Shown here: one piece after another, positions 46,801-59,476 of the stretch
How positions within the stretch are numbered: position 1 is the first letter of the stretch
Layout of the letters: each line of letters starts with the position of its first letter
Assembly (NCBI GenBank): GCA_022829145.1
Contig: CM040751.1
Coordinates: forward strand, 1,928,864-1,992,863
DNA from: Albula goreensis
Lineage: Eukaryota; Chordata; Actinopteri; Albuliformes; Albulidae
Reading direction: 5' to 3'
DNA length: 64,000 nucleotides
Position numbers and translations under genes: made by a program
Notes under the pieces: model-generated
The model's database searches: none
Told to the model about the DNA's origin: nothing
The model's input: the letters and a program-made list of their open reading frames with translations, nothing else

Positions 46801-47029
46801 TCACCTGGGGTTAGGGGAATGTGTTGAGCGGTTTGGCTTTGTGGGGGTGGGGTGGGGGGGGTCACGTGGCCTGTCACATGGGAGGCGGGGGGTGTGGACA
46901 GTGCAAATCAGGGATTTAGAGGTCACGGAGGGGATCCGTCAGGTTAGGGGTTAGGGATGGGACCCATGGTTTGAGGTCTGGAATAATTGGACCAAGGGGA
47001 GAGTAATCTCACACATAGACACGCCCATC

Positions 47030-47290
47030 GTACATTTACACACACTCACACATAGGCACACATCCCCGCACACTCACACTTACATATTCAGATGCATTCT
47101 CACAAACACACACACACTCACATTCAAACACTCATGTGTACACAAATTCACACACAAACACTTATACGCGTTCGCACTCACATGTATGCACACCAACACA
47201 CGCACGCATACACATGCACGCATGCACTTACACATAAAAAGACACACATTTGCACACTCACGCGTGCACACACTCATGCATGCACACATT
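47030..47290. repeat. CA-rich interrupted microsatellite
   Basis: A degenerate CACACA/CTCACA/GCACGC tract. The open frames on both strands over it are low-complexity. Confidence 0.9.
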
Positions 47291-47694
47291 GGTAGAGAAA
47301 TTCAACGGTAATGTTCTCGGAGAATAATACAGGGATGGCCAGAGACTGGTGAGCTGAAGACAGAAGGGTCACTGCGAGGCATGAAAGCATGAGAGAGAGA
47401 GAGAGAGAGAGAGAGCGAGCTGCACTTCCTCACCTATTGCAACAAATACTCAATTATCTGGCACTGCTTTCAAAAATTAAAAAATAATATTCTCCCATTT
47501 GCTGTCCCTGCCTATTCGGAGCGGAAAAGTGTTACGCAAATTTAGCAACACAAATTATATCTGCCTGACACAGCCAGAGAGACAACAGTGATGATCCATA
47601 AAAAAAAAAATTACAAAGTCTTATTTTTTGTTAGTAATTAATTAATTTATTTTGTAATTAGTATGAATTACAACATAGATACATGTTACTATTT

Positions 47695-47801
47695 TTTTGT
47701 AAATGGCGTGTTAATTGTATGTATTGTTTGTATGCTTTGGGAGCTTATGTGAATTCTTACACCGTGCCAATAAAGCACAATGAATTGAATTGAATTGAGA
47801 G
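47695..47801 (+). mobile_element. 3' end of a fish L1-type LINE with GAATT tail
   Basis: The stretch TGTATGCTTTGGGAGC, CACCGTGCCAATAAAGCACA and the tandem tail GAATTGAATTGAATTGAG (47782-47799) match the 3' terminus I recognise from fish L1-like retrotransposons. An AATAAA lies at 47769-47774. Only the terminal piece is present, as in heavily 5'-truncated insertions. The family assignment comes from recognition of the tail only. Confidence 0.55.
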
Positions 47802-49779
47802 AGAGATTAGGAGCCCAGGTAATGCTGCCAGACCTTCTTAGCAAATTAAATAAGCATGCTACATTGTGTGTGAATGCATAAATATTTATTCATAAGTGTA
47901 AATAACTTCATACAGATTTTTACTTGTGAAAACTATTGCTAAACTAACAATATATTTACTTATTAAATTTAGAATAAAAGAATTACACATCTTTCAGATT
48001 TAGAGGTTATTTTTATTTATATGTAATTGAATCACTTTTGTGTCTTTTTCTTTGCATTGTGGTTGTAATGTTGTATTAATGTTTTGCGGCATATGCGTAA
48101 ATGTATACAGCCGAATGCATTATAATAGAAATGTTGTATGATTCATGTTTTCGTGTTCAGATTTTATTCACTTTTTTTCCTTTCAGCCTGTTTTGAATGC
48201 TTCTTTTCAAATCTGTATTCTTTAAAATTTCCTAACATTTTAACATGCGTCTTTTTCATGATGGCTTCTAACTTGTAAATATTCGTCAATAGAGGAAGGT
48301 TATTCTACTGATTGTAGTTATCCAGCTTTAGGAGAGCAGAGACACAGACACAAAATACAAGCAGAATTACAGTAAGCATAAGAGTCAATTCATTTTTCAA
48401 TTTCAATAAAAATGCTTAATTGCTGTGACATATATTCTAACACATAATGCCAAAGCATAAAGTGCAATAATTCTACCTATTATTATCTGACAATAATAGC
48501 AGTATGCTTTGAGTGATTAAAATGAGAACAAATACATAGTAGCATAATAATATTAATTGTAATACCAGTTATAGTAATTAAGACGCTGACAGCGACAGTG
48601 AGAGTCTCTGAAGGTCCCCGCATTAACGGCGGATTTCGGGTGCAGAAGCTGCTCCATATCGGCACCGAATCTGAGCACTCTGCATCACTCTGACACACAC
48701 GCGCCCTCCTCCTGCCTGCGGAATTAGGCTCTTCACAGGTTTATTCGCGTGCCCTGCCTTCGTGTATCTCACTTGTTTCACAGGCCACGTTCCGCCCAGA
48801 AGACTCCTCCTAACTCCTCTCTCCGCTCCTTAAATATTTGGGTTCCAGGCCTCCGATAACACTCTCTCGCACTCTCGTGTTTGAGTCTTTGTTGGTTGAC
48901 ATACTGCTTAGAGGGTTTTAGTCAATTTCTTCACTTCAGAAACTTCAGTCATTCTCAGGGTAGTAATGGAAGTGTCATTTTGGGAGAAAGACCTAAGAAT
49001 ACAGTGTCTTTATCCATTTGAACTTGAACTGCGGTTCTTCCTGCGCATGACCTCTCGTCAGCCTCTCTCTGTCTGTCACTGTAAGAGAGAAGCAATTTCT
49101 CTGCTCCCTCCGTCTCACAGGAATCCCCTGGCAAAATGCTAAGCCCGTTTTTAGCCAGACATAATCTGAAACGGCGCTTAAGTGAATTTATGTCTACCTC
49201 AGTGCATTAACTTCTGCTATTTTTCTCTCTTTATATATATATTTTCTTTGAGCACGGAAAAAAAAAGGAAAAGTTGAAATCAGAGCCATGGAGTAGATAG
49301 CCTATCAGTATTCAGAGGAGAGAGTGATGGAGAGAGAGAGGGGTAGAGCAATGTTTCAATATTCTGAGTAGTGTTTGAGGGCAAGGAGAAGAAGTGAAGG
49401 AGAGGGGGAGGAGGCAGGGAGGGAGGAAGAGAAGGAGATCGGTCAGAAAGAGAGAGAGAGAAAGATCTCGCATGTGTCTGGGTGAGTGTGTGTATTTGTT
49501 CATGTCTGTGTCCGTTTGCAAACATGCATGTTTGCCGTGGCGCTCATAGGTTGAGCAGATACCGTTCCACATCTTGTCCTGGGATGTCCTTGTGTTTTTG
49601 GGGGTACTTTACATGTGTGCATAAAAGTGGAGGACAAAGAGTTTGCGTGTGAGCATGAGCGTGAGTGTGCGTTTTGTTTGTGTGAGTCCGTGCTTCTGTC
49701 AGGGGGAAATGGTTTAGAACGTGTTTGTATGTGATGGAATCTTTCCTTTCGTATTCAGTCACATACCTCCCTCCTTTCC

Positions 49780-49785
<6 letters not shown>

Positions 49786-49810
<25 letters not shown>

Positions 49811-50169
49811 TCTCTTTTACTCTGGCTGCTAATCAGCATTTGAAAGGCAGCTTTGACAGTGAGAAAGGGAGAGAGTGAGGGGCAGGAGGAGGAGGAGGAG
49901 GGGGTAAACGAGAGAGAGAGGGAGGGAGGGAGGGGTGTACGAGGAGAAGGCTGTACAAGCATGCCTTTTATATTTACTAGCGATTGTGGAGAGAGGGAGG
50001 GAGAAGGGACGGACAACTGGTGTGTGCAGGCTTCTCGAGATGGCATGAATAGAGAGGAGCTTTGCTAGCAGAGAGGGAGAGAGAGAGAGAGCGCATGTGA
50101 GAGAGAGAGAGAATTTCACACACCAGTCCTCATACTTTCAAAGCATTTTTTGTGGAGATACTGAGCTGG

Positions 50170-50212
<43 letters not shown>

Positions 50213-50590
50213 TCTCTTTTACTCTGGCTGCTAATCAGCATTTGAAAGGCAGCTTTGACAGTGAGAAAGGGAGAGAGTGAGGGGCAGGAGGAGGAGGAGG
50301 AGGGGGTAAACGAGAGAGAGAGAGAGAGAGAGAGGGAGGGAGGGAGGGAGGGGTGTACGAGGAGAAGGCTGTACAAGCATGCCTTTTATATTTACTAGCG
50401 ATTGTGGAGAGAGGGAGGGAGAAGGGACGGACAACTGGTGTGTGCAGGCTTCTCGAGATGGCATGAATAGAGAGGAGCTTTGCTAGCGGAGAGAGAGAGA
50501 GAGAGCGCATGAGAGAGAGAGAATTTCACACACCAGTCCTCATACTTTCAAAGCATTTTTTGTGGAGATACTGAGCTGGATGTTTATAGA
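49786..50590. repeat. Recent tandem duplication of about 400 bp
   Basis: A block starting in (CT)n, continuing TTTTACTCTGGCTGCTAATC and ending TGTGGAGATACTGAGCTGGATGT occurs twice (about 49786-50173 and 50174-50584). Internal landmarks are 402 bases apart at the left and 410 at the right; the difference comes mainly from GA/CT run lengths. The unique parts are nearly identical. CT runs at both junctions suggest unequal exchange between microsatellites. Confidence 0.93.
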
Positions 50591-50649
50591 AGTATGAGAG
50601 AGTAAGTGTAGGTTTTTCATCCACTGCACGCACACACGTGCACACACAC

Positions 50650-50891
50650 TCAAACAGTCACACACACACAAACGCAGCGGAGGGAAGGGTGTCTGTCTTT
50701 GGCGTCTGGGTCCTTTGTGAGGACGTGAGTAGTTGGGTGATCGGGGGGTCGTTCCGAGCTGACCCCTGAGTCTGAGCGGGGGTCCTGAGTCAGGGCGGCG
50801 AGAGGGGGCGTCTGGAAGGGAGGGGGCGGGGGTGGATAGCGGGACGTCAGTATCTGGACCGGACGGGTCCAGCACTGGAAATGTCTATCAG
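50650..50891 (+). promoter_or_regulatory. npas1: Candidate npas1 promoter / noncoding first exon
   Basis: A GC-rich block with GC-box-like GAGGGGGCGGGGG, a GGACGTCAG CRE-like site and TGAGTCAG, ending in CTATCAG directly followed by GTAAGT (50892-50897), a perfect donor consensus. It lies 9 kb upstream of the npas1 start codon on the same strand. The npas1 coding exon has its own acceptor at 59965-59966, so an upstream noncoding exon is required, and this is one candidate. A weaker alternative donor (CAG-GTACCC) is at 59667. No transcript evidence. Confidence 0.35.
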
Positions 50892-50897
50892 GTAAGT

Positions 50898-50930
50898 TCA
50901 AGTCCAGATTACCGCAACTTCCTCTGTCTG

Positions 50931-50991
<61 letters not shown>

Positions 50992-53280
50992 CTCACACGC
51001 GTTTACAGAAAGTTCCTCGCCGTTTGGCACGTCCAGCGTGGTCGTAGCGGTGACGAATTTTTGAGGGTCCGCTCTTGACATGGTGGTAATGTTGTGGAGA
51101 TGTTGTGGCAACGTTTTCGGTGTGTTAGGAGGGTTTTCGCTGCCCGGGTCCAGGCTGAGAGCAGGCCGTTCCGAAGGGCTGCGGACAGGCTGTGTGTGTG
51201 TGTGTGTGTGTGTGTGTGCGGATGCTCTGGGGCGCTTGGAACGAAGCGTGAGTTTTAAATCCCTCCATGTCCTTTAAATCAGCGTTTTTCTCTCTCCGTA
51301 TCAAATAAACGAACAAGTGGTTGTCCTCTGATAGCTGATAGGTCACGGAATACATTTGGCTGCTTATCTTAACGTGTCTATTGTATTTACCATTTCAAGT
51401 TCTTATGGCTTTGGTTTTCCGCTTTGCATGTAGCCATGAGACACACGTGTAAATGTTGAGATCTCTGTTTGCCGGTAGTTATCGCTGAAATGTTGCTGTT
51501 GGTAAATTTCAGGGTATCTTGGGGGAAGCACGTGATACCCAATATCTTCATGGTGCTCGTGTCCCCGAAACCCCATGTAGACACGCTGTAACCCTTAGGA
51601 TCCCCCTGTCAGGGGCTGGTGTCGCCATACCAGGTTAGCGCTCACCGATCACCTGCCTACAGGACTGCGGCGTACTGACCAGGTCCATTCTCCGTCCTGC
51701 TGCTTTCGGATTTCTTGACTTATGGTCGTCTACCTGCGATTTCAGACACTTCTTTCCAAAGACTTTGTGCCGTTTTCCTGAATCCTAAGTTAGATTTCAA
51801 ATTTTCGGGTTAGAAGTGCGAAAACCTCTAACAGATAGGAATTGACGCATTGATTCAGCACATTTCCTGAATGGATGGATGTTGATCAGACAGTTTTTAA
51901 TGTAGCACTGATCTGACAGTGGTCGTGGTGTGACATTTTTAAAGTCTGTTTGTGAGGTTTGTGCAGATCTGATTATATTCACACTCTTATTAACTATTAT
52001 TATTATATTAATATTATAATTGTTATTACGTTTCATGCAGCAAAGCTGCTGAAACCCCATTATTTGTGTTCTGATTTTTATTATTATAGTTGATGTTGGT
52101 GCTATTATTGTACAGCGATAGTCATAGTAGTTTAGACTTTATCTATATTGTGTTTTTTATTGAATTCGCTTGAGTGCAGTTTCCAAATAAGATTAAAACA
52201 AGTTTCCAGTAAAAAAGCAAACAGTACAACACATAAAATTCCTTTTTTAATGACCTAGGTCACATTATCAAACCAATCTACAGGATTCAGATAGATACTG
52301 GAGTAGTGGAAGCTCATTTGTCTGTCATAATTTTTTAATTTCTCTCTCTTTCTAATTGGGTTTTTTTTTATCAGAGTTGATATGAGTCTGTAGACATAAA
52401 CTTTGTACACCAATATTCTATGCCATAAAATTTAACCGGTCCACAGGGAAGCTGGCGGGTGTGCGATCAAACACTTGACATGAATGCTGAAAGACTCGTA
52501 GGTGATCCACGGGAACGGGAAGATCTGCACGACCCTTAACGACAGTGACGCGCCGCCGTCCATGTGCGCGTCACGCTTTCCTTCTCCCGCCTCCGAAACT
52601 CTGGGGGCCCGTTTCCGCCGTCAGGTAGAGCTGCTACGCTAACAGCTAACGCCCAGGAGCCCTCGGCGTGTGGCTGCCACGGTCCCTATGCGGATCAGAG
52701 CAGAGGTGACCTCGGGTTTGATTGGCCGTCCTTCTAAGGGCGCTTGTGAGACGGGTGTGGTTCTCCGTCTCAGGACCCTCCATAGCCAGGGAGCCCCAAG
52801 ATTGTGCTGTGATTAAAGATTGTGCTCTGCTAGCCTCCAGCTCTCATGGTCCTGGATATCCTTCAATGGAGTGCAACGTTGAGACACTGAGAGAGTATAA
52901 AGGCCAACCCACGTGTACTGACAATACCCATTAGATCCACAGGGACTGTCCCAGACAGACAGACTGACAGAGGAAGGGTGACGGACCAAAACATGCGGTG
53001 TTGAACAGACTTATAGACAGGCATACCTAAACTCATCTATACATACACTATGTTTTAACTTGTAAATATGTGTTCTTTGTTTTAACTGTTATTCACATGT
53101 ACGGTGTTGTAACTTGTGTGTACATGCTCTTTATTGTAACTTGTACGTATGGGCACTTTGTTTAGCATGCATTGTTTGTTGGCATGCGTTGGACTTGCTG
53201 GACTGTTATTTTGAAGTGTAGTAGTTTGGAAATCAGGCCAGGTAAATGTACAGTGAGGGTCAGTGACATATACTTACAGA
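50898..53280. other. Noncoding, possibly npas1 first intron
   Basis: A (CT)n(CA)n microsatellite at 50935-50988, a TG run at about 51190-51218, AT-rich sequence to 52440, and a CpG-rich block near 52530-52680. No exon recognised. Confidence 0.55.
50935..50988. repeat. (CT)n(CA)n compound microsatellite
   Basis: About 38 nt of CT followed by CA, 45 bases after the candidate donor at 50892. Confidence 0.95.
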
Positions 53281-53289
53281 GAGGAAGGG

Positions 53290-53293
53290 TGTC

Positions 53294-53324
<31 letters not shown>

Positions 53325-53660
53325 GGAAGTAGCAGTGACTGACAGACAGATGGACAGGCAGGCAGGAAGTAGCAGTGGCTGACAGACAGATGGACAGGCA
53401 GACAGGATGCAACAGTGACAGACAGAGAGAAAGACGGTCAGGCAGGCAGGAGGCAACAGTGACAGACAGACAGACGGTCAGGCAGGCAGGAGGCAGCAGT
53501 GACAGACAGACAGATGGTCAGGCAGGCAGGAGGCAGCAGTGACAGACAGAAAGACGGTCAGGCAGGCAGGAGGCAGCAGTGACAGACAGACAGACAAGCA
53601 GGCAGGACGCAGCAGTGACAGACAGACGGTCAGGCGATAGGAAGCAGCAGTGACAGGCAG
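53290..53660. repeat. GACA-based minisatellite, about 40-bp unit
   Basis: The unit is GACAGACAGACGGTCAGGCA plus GGCAGGAGGCAGCAGT. In the regular central part GGTCA recurs at 40-base spacing. The outer copies are more diverged. The Leu/Ser/Cys-rich frames on the - strand are artefacts. Confidence 0.92.
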
Positions 53661-53787
53661 CGTCTCTGTCAGCACTGTGCTCCTCTGTGTCACACTCCAC
53701 TGACCTGCTCTCTGGTCAGCCTGTCCACTGAGTTCCACCGAGTCCTCTTATGTAACTCCTGCTGTCACTCAGAGGGCTGTCTGCACC

Positions 53788-54370
53788 TATGCACACACAC
53801 ACACACACACACTACACTCTCGCTTTCACACACACACTCTCTACTCTCACACATTCACACACACACTCACACATTCATAAACTCACACACACACTCACAC
53901 CGCACACATGCAAGAAAACAGGAGCAAACACAGCCAGGTATGTGTGCAAAGAAAATCACAGCTGCACACTCAAACACACACTTATATCAGTGCATACACA
54001 AACACACACACAAACACGCACATATTAGTGCACACACAAACACAAACACACAGACACACACTTAAATCAGTGCATACACAAACACGCACATATTAGTTCA
54101 TACACAAACACACACACTTATGTCAGTGCACACACAAACACACAGACACACACTTAAATCAGTGCATACACAAACACAGACACAAACACGCACATATCAG
54201 TGCACACACAAACACACACTTACATCTGTGCATGCACAAACACATTTGTGTGAGTGTACATGCATATGCTAATACACACACATACACACACGCACACTCA
54301 CTCCCACACATACATACACACAGCTATGCATTCACAAAAACACACACCCTGTACGTGCATAGATGCACAC
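53788..54370. repeat. CA-rich tract with TCAGTGCATACACAAACAC repeats
   Basis: A CACACA microsatellite that passes into a degenerate repeat of about 40 bp, in which ATCAGTGCAYACACAAACAC recurs several times. Confidence 0.88.
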
Positions 54371-54524
54371 ACAGTGCTTATATAACGCTGTAGGAGTGAG
54401 TGACTCTGTGGTGAACTTTGACATTTCCTCTATGTAAATGTGCAGACTCTGTCAGCCTCTGCTCGCTGCTGCCCTGTGATGGGGGGATGGGCGAGGGCTG
54501 TGGTTGGGGGCAGTGTTGTGGTCG

Positions 54525-55018
54525 CAGTTTACCTTCGTTTCACTCCATCTCACAGTTACTCTTGTTTAACTCTGTCTCAGAGTTAACTTCATTTCAGTCT
54601 GTTTCAGTGTTACCTCATTTTTACTGTCTCAGAGTTATCCCCGTTTCACTCTGTCTCAGAGTTACCCTCATTTCATTCCGTCTCAGAGTTTCACTCTGTG
54701 TCATAGTTACCCTTGTTTCACTCCATCTCAGAGTTACTCTTGTTTAACTCTGTGTCAGAGTTATCCCCGTTTCACTCTGTCTCAGAGTTACCCTCATTTC
54801 ATTCCGTCTCAGAGTTTCACTCTGTGTCATAGTTACCCTTGTTTCACTCCATCTCAGAGTTACTCTTGTTTAACTCTGTGTCAGAGTTAACTTCATTTCA
54901 GTCTGTCTCAGAGTTACCCTCATTTCATTCCGTCTCAGAGTTTCACTCTGTCTCAGAGTTACCCTTGTTTCACTCCATCTCTGAGTTTCACTCTGTCTCA
55001 GAGTTACCCTCATTACTG
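54525..55018. repeat. About 27-bp minisatellite (CTCAGAGTTACC units)
   Basis: Units of TTTCACTCTGTCTCAGAGTT plus ACCCTCA with many variants. A longer block of several units is itself repeated (starts near 54717 and 54841), showing higher-order duplication. Confidence 0.9.
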
Positions 55019-57759
55019 TCTTACCCAGGTGTCAGCTGGCCCTCCTCCGGTGTACTGATTTAGGCGTGGCAGGAGTGAGCTCAGTCCCCGCACCATCTCC
55101 CTCCTCTCAACCAATCACAAGCCATCACCACAGTCACACAGGAGATCCCCCACCACCCCCCATCGTGTCCATAAAGGAACGATCACAGACGCAGCGGTTA
55201 CATCTTGTTCGTGTCTCAGGCAGGCTAGCCGAGATTGGGGCTGGTCCCTGAAGTCCAGCGCATTTTACGACTGTTTAGTCCTCCATCTTCCCTCCACACA
55301 CAGGGGGAAGAGGCCGCTGTAATCAACTAGCCCATCGATTCCATTAGATATTTAACGGCTCGGGTGGAGCACATACCGACCAGACGGGCCCCAGAGAGCG
55401 GAAAAGCCTTGGTCCAGGTGATTTGGAGAGAGACCCCAAGGTCAGCCTAGGCTGGCGCAATATATTTGCGAACCAGACTACCTCGGTTCTGTATGCCCAA
55501 CATATGGTTTTCCGTCAGCCGTCCATTGATCCAGACCCACAGTCCAGACCCCGCGCTCTGACTCTCAAATACTCACTTCAAACACATTTTTTGGATGAGG
55601 AGTGGTAAAAAGCCCTGAGGGCATATATTTGAATTTAACTTTTATAGAGAGCCTGGGGTTTGCATTTTAGAGCTAACCTGGGGTGTTTATCCTCATTTAA
55701 CCCTGAGGGGTTTGAGAAGGAGAGAGGGGTTTCTGTACAGATTAGTCCTAATGTACATGTATATCTTTTGTAATTGTTACGTGAATGTGTACCTTAACCA
55801 TTAGCACAATGTGCTGCTTTGCTCGTCCAAAATTACAATGCAACGTCATTTCTTCTGCCACCATTTAAAAACTGTTTGTATCATTTCAGTTCATATTTTT
55901 CAGAAGAAATTGGCTGTCTTCTTTTATAATTAGAGACCATATTTTATAAAAATGCATGTCCATTCAATTGTCGCACAAAAGAATAACTAAAGAATAACAG
56001 CGGAGTATCTGCTACTTTTCGAATTTTATAAACAACAGTTTGTAAATCAGAGGAATTAATAATTCAGGGAATTAATAACTTTTTCATGTCAGGTCACTGG
56101 CAGCAGCGAGTACGCTCATTGTTTATTGATTTGTGGACAGATGCGTTAAGAAAAAAAAAACAACAAATGCCGATACATTTTTATGACAATAGTTTGAAGA
56201 CCTGGCAACCTCGCGCTTGGCCTCATAATTTTACTGGCCATGTTTCCCTCCGTGTGTGATGCAGGAATCGTGAGACATTAGAACGATAGCGTGGCGTGAA
56301 ACGGTCTGCTGCCATCATCGCTGGATTGGGGTCTTCAAAGCACACCGCAAAAACCGCGCTTCGTCATCAAAGACCTTTTTGAATGATCTCACAGCTTTAC
56401 TGGACCCCTCCTTTCGCCAGTCTCCGTCTCCCTGACACATGTAGGTCATGTGATCCGAGCAGGATGGAGGCCCTGAAACCCAGCCCCCTGAAACCCACCC
56501 AGCCCCCCGAAAAAACCCACCCAGCAAAGGACAGAATTATTCAACATACAACGACAGAGAAATAAATATATTTTGTATGTTTTGGCTTAAGGAAGGAAAA
56601 CTTGTTAAGGAATGACATGAAACTCAAGAAAATACTACAGAAATGTTAGAAGAATCTGATGTAGAAGCCCGGGAGGACATGGCCGGCTGTTAGAGACAGG
56701 AGCATATCTGCTGCTAAAGCCATCCATAGTGGCCTGCTCAGTGTAAAACAAGGTTTTGGGCAGTTGTGTTTAACTCTCCACACTGCAGACAGGTGCTCTG
56801 CTGAATCACTGAGTCATGAACTGGCCGGCGAATGAAGCGCCATCTCTGGAGCAGGAGGTGTCTAATACCGAATCACAAATGGTGAAATTACTGTGAAACC
56901 TCCCCCGCCCCCCGCCCCTCGTCCCCCACCCGCCAACCCCTCACACACACGCTAAAATCTTAAAAGGCTCAGAGCGAAGCCAGAAAGCTTTTTGATCACA
57001 TAATTGGTAGCTTTTACCGTACAGTGAATACTTTGGTAGTATTCGTAGTTTGTAAATAATTTTGGAAATGATAGGTACTTGTTTCAGCGTTGGAACGTTT
57101 TAGTTATTCTCAACTTCCACTGTAGAGTCCATTCAACTGTGAATACACTAGCAAACAGGGGGGCCAAAGGCCGTGTGTGTGTGTATGTGTGTGTGTGCAT
57201 GCATGAGTGTGTGTATATGTGTGTGTATGTGCAAGTCGGTGTGCATGAGTGTGTGTGTATATGTGTGTATATGTGCGTGTGAGTGCGCGTGTATGATCTT
57301 GTCCATTTCTCCTTAATTTTTTTGCAGCAGTCATCTGCAAAATTAATGTCAGAAAATATATTTATTTTGTTTCCTGAGAATAATATGATTGCAGAATCCT
57401 GACTGGCTCTGATGTGCTTCACCAGATACACCACATCAGTGTTACAGAATAAGTTCTCCTAAAATGATCTCCTACTCGCCATTACGTTTCTAACTAACTC
57501 TGTAAGCTACTACATCATCAATTCTCCATCTCCTTTTTTTCCTCCAGAAAACCAGGCAGTAAACTTAGCTTGGAGGGCCTACAAGTAAGGAATTAAGAAG
57601 CGTGTTAATTTATGGCCAAGAAAGTACAGAACCAAGTAATGACAGGAATAAGTTGTGGGTGTTGGAGGGAAAAACTACAACTTGAGACTGACATTGTAAA
57701 CTTTGAGGCAGCATTTCAGCTTAGCGACAGCATGTTTCGCACCACACCTTGGCAATTAG

Positions 57760-58045
57760 TGGACCGAAAGCGGGGGCCGCTCTCCACGGACCCGCGCCGC
57801 AAGCAGCCAGACACGTCGGTCCGCGGTAATCGGCGAAAAACGTTCCTCTCGGCGGCAGATGCACAGCCTCGGCGATCCAATGCGCCGGTTTCCCTTCGCG
57901 CTTCCCAAAGCCGGGCCTTTGGGGAGGGGTGGAGCACGCTAACGAATCTCTGACAGCTGGAGGCTCTAATTAACAATTCCCCACTGAAAGCAAACAGTAA
58001 TTGAGCCAAACTGCTGGCCCTATGCAAATGACAGTCAACGTGAAT
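57760..58045. promoter_or_regulatory. CpG-dense block joined to conserved-looking AT-motif element
   Basis: About twenty CpGs lie within 57760-57920. They are followed by GCTCTAATTAACAATTCC, CAGTAATTGAGCC and the octamer-containing CTATGCAAATGACAG (58020-58034). CpG-rich DNA next to homeodomain and POU-type motifs, 2 kb before a neural transcription factor gene, is typical of a promoter-proximal enhancer. This rests on texture only. Confidence 0.33.
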
Positions 58046-59171
58046 GCCAGTTGTGGGGGTGGAGGTCCTGGATGGGTGCGGAGTGGCCCCTATCTACCCC
58101 CGCCGCCCGCCCCCCGTGCCCCACCCACTCCCATCTTCCTCTTCCTCATCGCAAAAGGGCCAACTCACACGCAATAAACTTATATGTGAGGTTTTACCGC
58201 AGTGACTTACAACATATACTTCAGCGGGGTGAAAGGCCGAAAGCAGCTCAGTTCTCTCATGTGTTTGTACCCCTGTCCTTTCTGTCTCTCTTTGTCATAT
58301 TAATATAAAACATGACAAAGACATATGGAAAGATATCTCATATCTGCAGAAGGAATCGTGTTCCGTTTTACTCGATTTATAATGAGAATCTTCACATGCT
58401 GGAACCGGGTCTAGCCGCTGAAAGGGTGTGTGTGTATGTCTGGGTGAGCTGAGTTTTTACCGAAGGGTGTACCGCCTCGATGCCCGTAAGAGGCGAACCA
58501 AGGTTATGAAGTTAATTGGACAATTACTGTGAAAGACATCGCCATTATTTCCTGTATGCTGTGGATGGCGATAGCGGCGGTAGACTGATTTGGGGGGAGA
58601 TTAGATAAAGAGACATAGATTAGATCCAGCGATAAGCATATGGGGCCAGGACTGGCAGGTCAAATCCTTTCTAACGGGTGTGTGTGAGGACCGTTTAGAT
58701 GCGTGTGTGTGTGTGTGTGTGTGACTGCATTCTCAGAGTGTCTCGGTTCTGTCACGATTGTAAAATGAGAGCATGTTTCCAGACTAATGCGGGATAACAA
58801 ACCGCGAGCCGCCCTAAGCCACTCAAGATACATCAAATGCCTGCAACAACAGAATTTTATTAGCTTTGCTATAGCTAACAGACAAAAACACGATAATCAG
58901 TTAAACACTCTTCTATGAGCTTGCATGCAGGAATACATTTGTTCAAAACTATTTCTATTCCCTCTGCACTGGAACACATATCTGACTCTACTGTATGCAT
59001 ATCTGACTGTATAGTTGTATTAATTATGCAAGACATAAAATTCTAAAAGTGTCATTCCTTAATTAGTTTTTAGATTTTTTTAATTCTAACTTCATAATTT
59101 GATCATTACACATTTTAAATGAGTGAAAAATGGAATACACACCACACAGAAAACCTGCATCTGTTTCTGTG

Positions 59172-59476
59172 TGGTGTGTATACATATATGTGTGCATACA
59201 TTGTGTGTTCATGTGTATCTGTATGTGTGTCTTTGTGTTTGTGTGTGAATGTAACTGTGTGTGTGAGTGTGTATGAGTGCATGTGTGTTCATATGTATCT
59301 GTATGAATGTGTGCAATAGTGATTGTGTGTGTGTGTGTGGGTGTCTGTATGTGTGCATGTTTGTGAGTGTGTATACATGAGTGTGTGTGTGTGTATTTAT
59401 GAATGTGTGTTCCTGTGTATCTGTATGAATGTGTGTGTGCATGCGGGTGTGTTTGTTTATGAGTGTGTGTGTGTTT
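59172..59476. repeat. TG-rich interrupted microsatellite
   Basis: A degenerate TGTGTG/TGTATG/TGCATG tract. The His/Thr-rich frames on the - strand are artefacts. Confidence 0.9.

Larger units (their letters stand above)
43516..49780. other. Intergenic, nothing coding recognised
   Basis: A complex of short direct and inverted repeats at 43530-43880, then unique sequence, CT-rich DNA (45200-45340, 45930-46060), a CA tract (47030-47290), a GA run near 47393-47415, the LINE 3' tail at 47695-47801, and AT-rich sequence to 48600. Confidence 0.6.

Noticed and set aside
53478..53738. Signal-peptide-like Leu/Cys-rich frames on the - strand
   Set aside because: Translations of the GACA/GGCA minisatellite.
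57612..57953. 113-codon frame upstream of npas1
   Set aside because: No family resemblance; most of it lies in the CpG-dense block, where stop codons are rare.
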